Origin: Neopestalotiopsis rosae
Taxonomy: Eukaryota; Ascomycota; Sordariomycetes; Amphisphaeriales; Sporocadaceae
NCBI GenBank assembly: GCA_023078685.1
Contig: JALGAS010000001.1
Coordinates: 5,270,001-5,334,000, forward strand
Length of the DNA: 64,000 nucleotides
Direction of reading: 5' to 3'
Below, in pieces: positions 44,059 through 54,918 of the stretch (positions are counted from its first letter, which is position 1; each line of letters opens with the position of its first letter). The notes beneath the pieces were generated by a model. That model was given only the letters and a program-made list of their open reading frames with translations, was not told where the DNA came from and ran no database searches. The translations under genes and the position numbers were made by a program.

Positions 44059-44805
44059 CGCGAAATTTAAGGATAGACTGCAAGGGCGAGCATGACCTCT
44101 AAGACGTGGAGGACCTTGGTGCAAGTAGCAGTGTTTATGTAGTACGGCAGCAGACATTACCAAGACGGAGCGCCCAGTACGGATCGCTAACACTCATTTC
44201 GTTCGTCTGTGAGCCGAGCGACTCCAACCCCAAACTTCAGGTTGGTGAACTTATGAGGCTTCCTTCCAGCTGGGGCGTGGCACTTTTAGGCACACCCAGC
44301 GCTTTCAGCTCAATTAAACTAGAAGATTCGCGATCACTATTTGGATATAGCTAGAGATAGTCACTTTCCATGGTTGGGTGGTGTTCATCCGCGTCTTGGC
44401 CAAATTCTGTTCCTGACTAGCCGCCAGCCACCAAGAAATTGTACTACATTCGGGAAGAGCTACGCAGCTGTTTTAGGCACTATTGACGCCCCGGGAAATA
44501 TATAACCTTACACGAAAAGCTACATACACTACCAGTAGCGGGGTGACAGAGCTATACGTAACCATGTCACAAGTTATCGAGAAAAAGGACTACTTCGCCA
44601 CATACCTATGTTTTTGTCCCTTTTCCCTGTCATTTTGGTTTGAAATTTGGATCGTAATATAAGTTGGGAGGGAAACGAATGGCGTAGTGAATACAGACTG
44701 CCCTAATCTAGCCCCGTCCTTCCGCATGATTGGGATGTTAAAAAACTGCATTAGATGAATGAGAAAACAGTAAAAAAGAAAATCATATCGTATTGACAAG
44801 TTATA
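44059..44805. other. Intergenic stretch
   Basis: It holds the promoter of the Thr-rich protein gene and the 3' flank of the tRNA gene. No further feature recognised. Confidence 0.5.
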
Positions 44806-44884
44806 CTCCGACACGGGGAATCGAACCCCGGGCATGACGGTTCACGATGAGAGCGTCATATGTTAGCCACTACACCATATCGGA
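44806..44884 (-). tRNA. tRNA-Glu (anticodon CTC), probable 7-nt intron
   Basis: The sequence folds as a tRNA: acceptor TCCGATA/TGTCGGA (one G-T), D-stem GTGT/ACAT, T-stem CGGGG/CCCCG with loop TTCGATT. The anticodon stem TGACG/CGTCA pairs perfectly only if seven bases (TCGTGAA) after A37 are removed, leaving the loop CTCTCAC with anticodon CTC. Without removal, the anticodon stem has a mismatch and the variable arm is too long. T-runs follow on the transcript side. Box A and B sequences are intact. Confidence 0.92.
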
Positions 44885-45537
44885 TTGATGCTACCATGCT
44901 TATTAATTGATCTTAACACTTGTATTGTCACCAACCTCATTTGTTTGTTCTGTTCAAGCATTTCCCAATGCATATACGACTTAGCTTGAGTGTCAATTCA
45001 CAAGCCATGACCTTCGTTGCTAGTCATTGAGAATTAGCAGAGGTCGGAAACGACACTTGAAGAACCAAAGCCCACATTACGAAGACCCGAACTCACCATG
45101 AAAAGCGAGTCGGGTCATAACTGGTACCAATCAAAGCCTCCTATTCCTCTTTTCAACTGTGCTAGAACTAAGATCAGTTGCGCAATGTTTTCAAATCTTC
45201 AAAGCAATAAGGGTCATGATCATGGACTTGAGCGTGAAGGCTTGGCATTGGATTGGTTAGCGCTCTACATCGACCATACTACGGTCTTGAGCGCTACATC
45301 AAACATTGGACAGAAGTTTACAGAACCATCCTCCTGTAAGCGCACAAGCGGTCAGGCAGACACACGATCAAGACCAAGATGAAAAGATCAAAGCAAGGCA
45401 CGCTTGAAACTTCACAATCCATTTCAGATATCTTGTACAGCGACCAGAAGACGATCAATAGATATCTGGGGTGCTGCATTGTACTTGAAGGTCTATGGTG
45501 ACTCTAGCCACGCTTCAGGTGAAGCCGCGCAGAAAGT
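44885..45537. other. Intergenic stretch
   Basis: No gene is recognised. Short overlapping open frames only. Confidence 0.5.
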
Positions 45538-46572
45538 CTATCCGAAAATGGGCGCGAGATCCCACTTTTCCTCCTGGAGCTTGACAGCCACTCCCGCAGC
45601 GGCCTGGGCGCCGGTCGCCACGGCGTTGGGCCACACCTTGAACATCAGACTCGCGTCGCCGGCCGCGTAGACGCCGGGCACGCTGGTGGCGTGGAAGGAG
45701 CCGCTGGTCTCGTACTCCCCGCCGGTGGGCGAGAGCTTGAGGCCGAGCTGCTCGGCAAAGGGGCCCCGGACCAGCGTCATGGGCGCGTGCCCGAGGAACG
45801 CCTCGGTCGCGGTGCTGCCGTCCTCAAAGGTGATCTCGACCGCCGTCGCGGTCTCCTCGCGGGGCGACTTGAGCGCGAGCTTGGCGATCCTGCGCGTGTC
45901 GGCCTTCCACGGCTTGCCCTCGAGGCTCGGCGCGATCTGCTCGGCGAGCTCCTCGTTGCCGTGCGTGTAGATGGTCACGTTGCTGGCCAGCTGCGAGCTC
46001 AGGTGCGACATGTGGAACATGAACTGGGGCATGGCAATCCAGTCTACCGCGAGCACACCCGCGTGCACTTTGGTGGGATCCTCCTGGTAGGCCTGTGCGA
46101 AGAGGTTGTGGAAGCTGCAAGGACCGCGTGGTTAGTAACGTCACGATTCGCTTCTGAAGAATGGGATGGCACATAAGTCAACTTACATTCCCTTGCCCCA
46201 GGCCTCGGCGAAGCCGGGAATGTCTGGAAGCTTGTCGATGATGCCGTGGGCCAGAATGATCTTCTTTCCGCTATACTTCTTTCCGGCAGAATCGGTAGCC
46301 TCAAAGCCGCTGTCAACCTTTGCCAAGTTTGTCACCTCGACAGCGACTTTTGTGAAGCTGTCGTACGGTTTGAGCTCGGCAAATGCACGCTCAAGATATT
46401 CAGAAGGTGGCTTGCGGTCAAAACCGGTATAGCCGTGAATACGGTAGGAGGGATTGGCGCGACACTCATTGGTGTCGAAGAGCAATACTGTATGCCGCTG
46501 GCGGACTAGAGTCAGCGCAGCGGAGAGACCGGCTGGGCCACCGCCGATGATGAGAACGTCGACAAAAGACAT
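45538..46572 (-). CDS. Thioredoxin-reductase-fold flavoprotein lacking the redox CxxC
   Basis: Two exons (46572-46187, 46114-45538; 72-nt intron) encode 320 residues. FAD-binding motif IIGGGPAGLSAALTLVRQ lies at about residues 8-25 and the second FAD motif VYAAGDASLMFKVWPNAVATGAQAA near the C-terminus, as in small thioredoxin reductases and the GliT-like disulfide oxidases of fungal metabolite clusters. Where those enzymes have HCxFC-x-GYE, this protein reads FHNLFAQAYQE (N132, A135), so both redox cysteines are absent and dithiol chemistry is excluded. It may be an FAD-dependent oxidoreductase acting directly on a small molecule. Its coding sequence is notably GC-rich. It is divergent from a methyltransferase gene with about 540 bp between starts, suggesting a shared promoter and pathway (inference). 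Confidence 0.9.
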
Positions 46573-47111
46573 GATGCAGCCATACAGATTCGAAAGACGT
46601 AGTGAGTTGGGGGGAGAAGTGCGCAAAGCTGACAGCAGGAAGATATAAATGTTCCCCTCCCGACCATGCGGGCAATTGATGCACTGTCGTTGTTACTACA
46701 TTGCTGGTAGGGATCATATTGACGTTGGTAGCAAACCGACAGTCAGCATCCTGCATGATAGTTGTTGGTGTCACTTCAACTCTCCAGTTCAGTACCCTGT
46801 TAGGCGTTATGGTATCCAACGGCCGGCTAATACTTTCACTTGATCTCTTGAGCTTTTTTTCGCCCTTTGAAAGTGACCATAACAATACAAGAGCAATTTC
46901 CTTTTGCGCAATACGCATACGCTTTGTTGATTGGATATAGTAGCGCAATCCACGCCATCTCTTTGCAGGTGACTGACATCCCTTGCATGGAATGAACAAT
47001 CTCGTGCATATAAGACAGAAAGCCATTGCCTTCAGATACTTGCGTTCACTCACCTTCCTCACTCAGCCAATCTTCAAATACACCACCTCCAATCAATTAC
47101 AACGTCGCAAT
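46573..47111. promoter_or_regulatory. Bidirectional promoter region
   Basis: The 539 bp between divergent ATGs contain no other gene. A T-run (46854-46860) occurs within. A possible upstream start of the methyltransferase at 46992 would shorten the region to 419 bp. Confidence 0.5.
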
Positions 47112-47948
47112 ATGCCGGAAAACAAGTTCGTTCCAGAACAAGCTCTGAAGTTTGATGGGGCTCTCCTCCAGGAGCTTCAGGGTAATGTGAGCGAGGGGAT
47201 CGTGCAGGAGCTTCTCAAGGTCGTACCGCCAATCAAGTCTGGCTTCGTCATTCATGACAACGGCTGCGGCTACGGTGCAGTCACGGGCGAGATTATGAAG
47301 TCGGGCGTCCCCTCGGACATCAAGATCCACGCGACCGACAAGAAGGACGATAATCTGGCTCAGCTGCGCGCCACGCTCGCAGAGAACCCGTCCTGGCCCG
47401 TCGAGGTTGCCGAGGTCAACGCCCACGATCTGACGTTTCCCGACAACTATTTTAACTTGTCCATTACCGACTTTGTCCTCCTCGGCCTCGACGATGAAGT
47501 AGGTGCTGCTATGCACATCCTGCGCACCGTCAAGCCGGGCGGAACTGCAGCCATTGCGGTGTGGAAAGAAAAGCCTTGGCAGGACGCTTTGAAGGAGGCA
47601 CATCGCCGCACTCGGGGCGACAATGCACCCATCCCGCCCTGGCTCGCCATTGTCGACTACGACAGAAACAAACTTCGGAGCATCCTTGAACAGGCTGGTC
47701 ACGAGAACACAAAGTTCGTGGAGAGGAACGCCTGGCTGCACATGGCGGATCCCAAGCGCTGGGCGACGATTGCTTGGACTTTCCTCGCAACTCCCGAGGG
47801 GGGCTGGCAGAAGTCGGACCAAGATATGTGGGATGAGACCATTGAGATAGCTGCAGAAGAGCTCCAGAAGGGCGATTGGCATGTTTTTGAGGATGGCGTT
47901 CACAAGATCCGCATGGTTGCCACTATTGCTGTCACAGAGAAGCAGTGA
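47112..47948 (+). CDS. SAM-dependent methyltransferase, class I
   Basis: This single-exon gene encodes 278 residues from the ATG at 47112. SAM-binding motif I is FVIHDNGCGYGAVTGE, with motif II-type acid in IKIHATDKKDD. Post-motif NAHDLTFPDNYFNLSITDFVLLGLDD and the VKPGGTAAIAVWKE block (motif IV/post-III) follow. The C-terminal part is helical, ending VHKIRMVATIAVTEKQ. It resembles small O- or N-methyltransferases found beside tailoring oxidoreductases in mould metabolite clusters. An in-frame ATG at 46992 would add 40 residues resembling a mitochondrial presequence (basic, hydroxylated), but the shorter form fits the family better. The divergent neighbour is the CxxC-less flavoprotein. Confidence 0.88.
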   Translation: MPENKFVPEQALKFDGALLQELQGNVSEGIVQELLKVVPPIKSGFVIHDNGCGYGAVTGEIMKSGVPSDIKIHATDKKDDNLAQLRATLAENPSWPVEVAEVNAHDLTFPDNYFNLSITDFVLLGLDDEVGAAMHILRTVKPGGTAAIAVWKEKPWQDALKEAHRRTRGDNAPIPPWLAIVDYDRNKLRSILEQAGHENTKFVERNAWLHMADPKRWATIAWTFLATPEGGWQKSDQDMWDETIEIAAEELQKGDWHVFEDGVHKIRMVATIAVTEKQ

Positions 47949-48017
47949 AGATCAATCTAAACAACCCCAGGACAGGGAGGGAGCATTGTATCGCTTCTAA
48001 AGGGAGCTCCTATCGCA

Positions 48018-50253
48018 CTAAAATATCGTTACCGTGTCCATAGCGCTCAAATCTACAGCCCATTGGTCCCAAGGGCTGCGAGTTCTGTAATGAAGCCATC
48101 CAATTCTTTCAAAACAGTCCTTGACATCCATCTCATGGTCATGATCCACAGGTTTCAACAAAAGCCCTTCCGTCACATGGTCCAATTGCGATTCGTTGTC
48201 ACTTGAGTAGTCTTCATTCCATCTCTCCATGACGAGCCATTTCACTTCCAGAAATAGTTGAAGAAGCTCTTCAGAAGTTTCCCAAAACTTGCAATCGAGG
48301 TCAATGATACAGTCCCCACGTTCGTTGCACTGCCCCAAGTAGTCGATGTTTTCGACTTTCGGGCGACACCAGCCATTCTCGGCTTGCTTTACGAGCTGCT
48401 CGCCAGATTTTCGCGGTAATACGCGAAGTGGGAGAAGGGGTCCTTGGAGTGTGATGGAACCGGTCACCGTTTCGAGAAGCTCTCTTTCTCCTGGCTGACG
48501 TGCGATCGAGATGTTGACAAGATCACCGCATATGCTTTCGTGATTTGATGGGTCGTATGGCATAATGGGCTCTGTAATGCGCGAGTCGGCGGCAGACGCG
48601 ATCCAGGACCATGAAGGACCTTTTTGACGTGGACCAATTTTAGGCTCCTGGCCCCGAACGTACTGCCACTCTCTCCATTCCCTCCGCCAGCATAGATCTA
48701 GCTTCAAGGATTTACGCCAGAGGCCAGACACATATTCATCATTTAGAGCTCTCTGATCGCGGCTTTAGCTCTTGTTTCACATGTGCACGACGTCTATAGT
48801 AATAAGAACACTCACCTGGAACACCTTTGCCGCCCCAGCAAGCGCAGCAAGTCTATCTGTCTCATACGTTAATTGACAAGAAGTAAATCGCCGCAGAAGC
48901 GATCGCCATTCCTGCGAAATCCGGGATGAATCCATTGATAACAGATCTTGCTGTTCCAATTTCTCTACTTGTGGGTCTTTGTATGACTGCGTTTGATTCT
49001 TGAATACCATATTTTCGATCCCGCAGGCACACTGACGACACTCCAAGCATCTCCATGATACTTCATTCTCTCCGAAGCATATGAATCTGCGGGACAGGAG
49101 ATATTCCTGCATTACCCACCCTCGTCGTAGCAGCGGAAGAGAAGGCACTAGCGAGTCATCAGATCCAGGTGGGATGTCGATCTCTGATGCATCCTTGATA
49201 TGAAGTAGAGAGCGGCGGATGTGGACTTCATGTTGAGAGCCCTGGTACTCGACTGGAATTGTTCTGGCTACGATGTGACTTGAGTCTGCCGTGCGAAAGA
49301 ATCCACCTTCGCTATCACTGGATGCCCCTGCGGCGAGTGTGAAATAGGCGTTCTTGTAAATATCTGCCATCAGAATTGCATTCGAGGCCCAATCCTCTGG
49401 GTCATCCTGAATGATGCAGAGCGAGTCTATCCAGACGTAACGCAGTCCCAATCCCTGGGTGACCTCGATGGCATCTCGGAAGTTTCGAGGCAGCGAATTA
49501 ATGGAAATACTGCGCAGCTTTTGTCCACTTCGGATGTTGGCTTTCGTTGTAATACATGTCTGCTTCTGTTTGCCCCAGCAATGACTCAGACTGGCGTAGC
49601 GAAAGTCAAGTGCGGCTGACATTTTATTTGCATGACTGCCACTGACCAGATGCACTACTGAATCCGGTGCACTGACATCTATAAGCCTAGGTGGCACATA
49701 AGTGTTTCCCCGGCTGCATTTGGGATGGCACTCTGCACATGATTCATTCCACGACTTGATTCTGGAGAGACTTGACTTTGGAAAGGTATCCGAGGGGATG
49801 CAGGGCCTGACATTTAGGATATCGAATGCTTTTGACTCTTGATAGCGATGAGTAGTATCAGTCAAAGCAAAGAACTTTTGCGAGCAAATCGATCGTTGGG
49901 TTTCAAAACTAACCATATGTGACAAACATGTCTACGTTGAATCGGATCTGATCGTAGGATATTTCCAAGCCCGAGACACGGTCACTGTCCTCGGACCATG
50001 TAAGACGTGCATATGTTTCCGGGAGAGTGCCATCAATAATTTTTGCGAGGACATCATCAGCTTTGAGTCCCCGAAAGTGAGCGATAGTCCCTGCAATGAT
50101 GCAACATCCGGCACATCTCGAGGAACGTGCTGATTGCGCAGTCGACTCCCAGTCAACATTTATTTGTGGAGCATCGGACGCCGTGCGCCAATGCTCGTGA
50201 GTCCACTGAGGAAACTGACAACTTCTGCAAGATCTCGTACGCTGGTCAGACAT
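48018..50253 (-). CDS. HET-domain (heterokaryon incompatibility) protein
   Basis: Three exons (50253-49914, 49837-48816, 48752-48018; introns 76 and 63 nt) encode 698 residues in one continuous frame. The N-terminus has Cys pairs (CRSCQFPQWT, CAGCC) of the type preceding many HET domains. The HET domain reads YASLSHCWG, then RYVWIDSLCIIQDDPEDW, IYKNAYFTLAAGAS and RRGWVMQEYLLSRRFICFG, with normal spacing. After it come YETDRLAALAGAAKVFQ, the ALNDEYVSGLW block and PSWSWIASA, all usual in this family. The exon-3 acceptor (GATCAG) was chosen to preserve that block. Expected role: triggering programmed cell death upon fusion with an incompatible strain. Unlike the HET gene at 32.6-34.8 kb it shows no frame break. 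Confidence 0.92.
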
Positions 50254-52459
50254 GGTCGCAAGCGGGACAGAGTGCAGTGTAAAGGATGATTTGCTATTAA
50301 ATGTGATAGATGTAAAGTCAAACACAGATGCGGCAAATTTTCAGAGGCGGGGGATTCACGCCGACTCATATATCTCAATTGATCATTCTCCGTGTCCCAG
50401 CGCTACAGACACGCTGGACGCACGCTGGATCTTTCTGTTGTCTGTTGTGAATACAATGCAGCTGGAACCCCGCACGGGGAGGGACAGGATGGGGCGGTGA
50501 TCAGCATCAGGAATAGCGATTAGCGTCAATTTTTTAATTTTTTTTTTTTTTTGGCTTTTTGCAGAACATTGGTCAACTGTCAACAGTATTGTAATTGTCA
50601 TTTCTACTAAAGTGCAAGCGTACATGAAAGATGTTACGAAAATGATATGCTATCACAGATGACTGCTACAAAGCGGACCGACTGCACCTATGGCACCACG
50701 ATTCCAACTTTTTTCGCTCTAATCATTGCACCATTCGCCGTGGTCTCGACTGTCTCCCCGATGAGACGACGATAGAAAAATTCGTCCACGTACATGTACA
50801 AAGTACTGGGGCCACATTTCTAGGTCTTCCGACAGATGACTTTGATACTGTTCGGCATTTGTGAGAGACATCTGCAGGCCTGCGAAAGCACGATTCGTCC
50901 ACAAGCAGCACAATTATGGGCGAATGATTGTCAGCAGTCGCCGAGGAGAATATAATAGCACTATCCAAGAATGAAGTGGCAGCCATTACTGATGCTGATG
51001 GGACGGACGGTTGACTCAACGGCCTAGCAAAGATCCTGGATTTAGAATTATCTGGGGCTTGGTAGAGTTAATGATGACTGGGCAACATCGTAGGACACTG
51101 GCTATGCCATGAGTAGGACGTGGGCAATTGGGATTTAAAAAAGCATGGCGCCTCGCGAGGTTCCCCAGTAACGGGTTTGTACGAAGAGGGGAATAAGGAA
51201 CAAGAGAAGGGCCAGACTCCATTTTGACAGTTAAACCATTCATAGTGATGCTTTCCGCAATCAATGCAATTAGCATACCACATTCGGTCGCGTTGATGAG
51301 TGCATCTCGAGAGAGGACCAGCCGAACAACCAGATTGAGCACAGGCTCCGCAGCAGCCTCCCTTCCCACGTGTCAATGAACAAATTATCAGCCCTGGCCA
51401 TATTGCAGGAATGGGAGCTCTCACTAGCTTCTAGGTACGAAGATGATGGCAAATGCACCGGCCTCGTACTTCTGTACAAGCACAGTGAAGGTGAAACAGA
51501 TTGGCTCATAAAGGACCTCTATTTTACGGGCGTATCGTTGACGCGGAGTTGCGTCGATTCAACGATTTGCATTTAAACCGAAACACGTCGAGATATAAAG
51601 CAGTGTATTTTTCGATGCAAAAGCCAATACTCCAATCCACAGCTTGGGTTATCCGCAACGGGAGGGTTCGACGTGAGATTGTACAAGCGCCTGTTATGCT
51701 TACTTTGTAACATCGACTTTAAAAGCTTCCTGATCAGCAACAGTACAGCGGCAATCGTCTTGTCGAAACCGCTCAATCACATAAATGATGTATTCGTGTT
51801 GCGTGACGTCGTGGGCGGAGAAGTCCACACACCAGAGACTCGTCATGGCAGAGGATACTTTCCCGACGGAGCAACTCAAGAAAGGGTATAACTCGGTTAT
51901 AAAGTAAAGACTCAATCAGCCCTGGCCAATTTGGGAGGCCACATCGATATTCTGGAGGAGGCGTTACTCTCCGAAACGCATTGTTCGGTTGTCGGTCCCG
52001 GGCAACGGGGTGGGAAGGATTGCGTGATACTGCTGCTCAATAGCAACATCGGCCGTGATCGCGTCACGACAACCCCCCGAGTGTGGGTGGGGCAGCCTTA
52101 CCACAGATGCAAAAGGAGACTCCGGCAGCTTGGCTGGCCTGAGCTGTACGAAATCTCACTGGCCGCACAGCTGCTCCATGAGGGGATCTTCACTCGTCCA
52201 TTTTTTTTATCCCGTATCTGCGTGCCACTTTACCTTCCTAGACGAAGCGTGAGTGGTGTTTCAATCGGGCACTAGTGCTTCTCACGCAATCATGGCTGTG
52301 GTTTTGCAACATCCCCAAGATGCGGGGGGAGAAGGGTGGGCTTTGCGAGTATAAAGGGCGTGCCGGGAATTTAATCTTGAGTCGTGACCCTACTTGTCAG
52401 TGAATTAATACAGACCATAGTCATAAGTCATTCAACTAGAACGTACTCGATTGCTCATC
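50254..52459. other. Long intergenic stretch, no supported gene
   Basis: At 2.2 kb this is the longest gene-free stretch. A T-run lies at 50533-50552. A Cys-rich minus-strand frame (51068-51424) overlaps other frames and has no start or signal peptide. The right end is the TauD promoter. Confidence 0.5.
52350..52355 (+). promoter_or_regulatory. TATA box
   Basis: TATAAA lies 110 bp before the dioxygenase ATG, in a GC-rich setting. Confidence 0.45.
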
Positions 52460-53713
52460 ATGGCCCCTTCTGCTACTACAACGTTGACCGAGACGGCTCC
52501 GGCACCACTCCCAGTGAGGAAACTGAAGACTGAATTCGGAGCTTACAAGGAACTTGGTTCGAGTCAACTTGACGAGAAAACTGAACGCCTTGGCAGAGAG
52601 GACTTTGAAGCTGCAAAGGTGAGTGTGCTTGACTTTCGCAATGAAATGCGGCTTGATGAACTGATTTCAGTGCAGTATCCCAACTACCTGCCAACATGGA
52701 ACCCTGAACAGAAGTATCCGCAACTCGAACCGTTCCAGCACTATGAGCACGGCAAGGATGCCGACACTTCATTTCCTGAACTGCTACCAGAGGGCTCTAC
52801 TGTTGTGGACCTCACACCATCAATTGGTAGCGAGGTCAAGGGTGTCCAGCTGAGCAAGCTGAGCAGTGCCGGAAAAGACCAGCTTGCACGATACGTAGCA
52901 GAGCGAAAGGTGGTCGCCTTCCGCGGCCAAGATCTTGCGGATTTGCCCATCTCTGAGGCTCTCAAGTTTGGCGAATACTTTGGCCGACACCACATCCATC
53001 CCACCTCAGGTTCACCAGAGGGTCACCCAGAGATCCACCTTGTCCACCGTGGTGCTGGTGACGCTGGTGCCGAGAAGTTTTTCGAGTCACGGACTAGCTC
53101 AGTCGCATGGCACTCAGATGTCTCCTATGAACAGCAGCCTCCCGGAACTACTTTCCTGTACATTTTGGACAAGCCCGAGACTGGTGGAGACACCTTGTTT
53201 GCCAACTGCGCAGAGGCATACGAGCGTCTCAGCCCGCTCTTCAAGGAGCGTCTTCACGGCTTGCATGCAACGCACTCTGGAATCGAGCAAGTCAATGCCT
53301 CCATGGCCAGAGAAGGTATCAAGCGCCGCGAGCCCGTTGTCAACGCACACCCAATTGTGCGGACGCACCCTGCCACCGGCGAAAAGGCGTTGTACGTCAA
53401 CCCTCAATGTAAGTATAGATATCCAACAGACACGCAGAATTATTGCATACTAATCCTTGTACCAGTTACACGAGATATTATCGGCATGAAGAAGGAGGAG
53501 TCTGATGCCATTCTAAAATTCCTCTATGATCACATTGCGTACGGCGCAGATTTCCATGCTCGTGTCAAGTGGGAGGAAGGCACCGTGGTCGTATGGGACA
53601 ACCGCGTCACCCAGCATTCGGCTTTGGTCGACTGGAAGAACAAGCAGCGCAGGCATTTGGCGCGTATAACCCCGCAGGCCGAGAGGCCATTTGAGACGCC
53701 GTACTCGGCATAG
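52460..53713 (+). CDS. TauD/TfdA-family alpha-ketoglutarate dioxygenase
   Basis: Three exons (52460-52618, 52676-53408, 53466-53713) encode 379 residues, the usual length of fungal sulfonate-type dioxygenases. The iron facial triad is WHSDVSYE (H about 198, D two residues on) and the distal TQHSALVDW (H about 347). The 2-oxoglutarate-binding Arg lies in RHLARITPQ. N-terminal blocks KYPNYLPTWNP, YPQLEPFQHYEHG and VAFRGQDL fit the family. The first intron (57 nt) contains no stop and is a multiple of three, so unspliced translation would add 19 residues inside a conserved block. Activity: Fe(II)/2-oxoglutarate-dependent hydroxylation releasing sulfite from taurine or alkylsulfonates is the family's best-known reaction; other substrates are possible. 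Confidence 0.93.
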   Translation: MAPSATTTLTETAPAPLPVRKLKTEFGAYKELGSSQLDEKTERLGREDFEAAKVSVLDFRNEMRLDELISVQYPNYLPTWNPEQKYPQLEPFQHYEHGKDADTSFPELLPEGSTVVDLTPSIGSEVKGVQLSKLSSAGKDQLARYVAERKVVAFRGQDLADLPISEALKFGEYFGRHHIHPTSGSPEGHPEIHLVHRGAGDAGAEKFFESRTSSVAWHSDVSYEQQPPGTTFLYILDKPETGGDTLFANCAEAYERLSPLFKERLHGLHATHSGIEQVNASMAREGIKRREPVVNAHPIVRTHPATGEKALYVNPQCKYRYPTDTQNYCILILVPVTRDIIGMKKEESDAILKFLYDHIAYGADFHARVKWEEGTVVVWDNRVTQHSALVDWKNKQRRHLARITPQAERPFETPYSA

Positions 53714-53764
53714 ATACTGAGTATCAGATGAATCCAGAATGATGTTACGACCAAATCTTTGATC

Positions 53765-54918
53765 TTATTTGCTTGTCTTTGTGCTCATTGCTTTATGCCG
53801 CGCTCGATCTTTTGCGCGCTTCTGAAATCCGAATAAGGCACCATCAGAATCGTCATCTGAAGATTGCACCGTGTCGGGCGGTCCCTCCAATTGCACCGCT
53901 GGTTTTGGTGCTGCATGAACGAGCTTCTCCCTTGGCTGAACGTACTTGGGCGACTGGACTGCTTTCTGGGTTGTAGCTGGTTCTTCAGCCCTGGCGTTGG
54001 TAATAGTTGGCTGGGGAGGAAATGATATTGGGCGTCTGCGTGGTGCAGCTTCCAAGTCGTCATCGTCATCATCACTGAAAAGGTCCCGAACTGTGCTCGA
54101 ATGCAATTTTTCGGCACTTGGCCTGGATTTGCTGAACTGACTCCGAGATGCCATGGACAACGATGGGTCGTCCCTCTGTGATGCCTTCTGAGCACCAAAC
54201 AGAGTTCTTGAGGTGGACGTTCGGGCAAAATGATCCAGCATTGGAGGTTTCTTCCTTGGACTTTCCATCAGGCCGAAAAGCGTCGTACTTCGGAAGTTGT
54301 CGTCATATTCATCTTCATCACCGTCCGACTTTTTTCTGGTAGCAGACTTTTGCCTTTGCAGCCGACTGATACGCTCCTGCTTTGTCCTAACAAGCTCGGT
54401 GGCACGCCCAACAACCGGCCTCGAAATATTTCTAATTTTCGTGGCGTTTTGGGATTTGGTTTCATCTTGCAGTCTCTCATATTCAGCTTTATGGAGATGC
54501 GCCGTGAATTGACCCGCTGTGAAGTTAAATTCGTCTTCCACCATGCGATACTTGTCATCCTTGTCGAGTCCATCGACCATGAAGCTATGTTCTATTAGTA
54601 TTTCAATCAGACTTAGTTTTTAGATTGACGATTACTTTTCTTTGATTGGTTCTGATGGCCGCAAGTTTGAACTGGCGCCTTCTTGTTCTTTAGTATGTAA
54701 TATTGAATCGGTCAAGCAGCGTGCTTACTCGTATTTAATTTGCTGGCCTTGGTTCTGGACATGAGCGAAGAAGCGACATCTTCGAGTTCTTTGTGCACAC
54801 TGTCCCTTTCTACCTTGACTCGCTTCAATTGTCTTGAGGCTGGGCTGGGCTGAGCAGGGCTACCGCGGGGTGTGTTCTTGGCACTGCCGCCATCTCGCCA
54901 GGGGATTTTGCGCGTCAT
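53765..54918 (-). CDS. Conserved ascomycete protein of unknown function, charged and probably nuclear
   Basis: Three exons encode about 350 residues: 54918-54729, a small exon from about 54687 to 54636, and 54584-53765. The N-terminus MTRKIPWRDGG, with Lys/Arg-rich segments, precedes the conserved core FMVDGLDKDDKYRMVEDEF...FTAHLHKAEYERLQ. Then come basic and Ser-rich regions, an acidic patch (FSDDDDDDLE) and a basic C-terminus. I recognise the core as common to many moulds but do not know a function; charge pattern suggests a nuclear, DNA- or chromatin-associated protein. The second intron uses acceptor ACATAG, which alone keeps frame. The first acceptor is ambiguous among three closely spaced AGs in the same frame. 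It is convergent with the dioxygenase, 51 bp apart. Confidence 0.75.

Noticed and set aside
47097..47903. 268-codon open frame antisense to the methyltransferase
   Set aside because: Shadow of a GC-rich coding sequence; no family features, whereas the plus strand has clear SAM motifs.
51068..51424. Cys-rich minus-strand frame, considered as a small secreted effector
   Set aside because: No ATG with signal peptide, overlapping frames equally open, cysteine spacing matches nothing I know.
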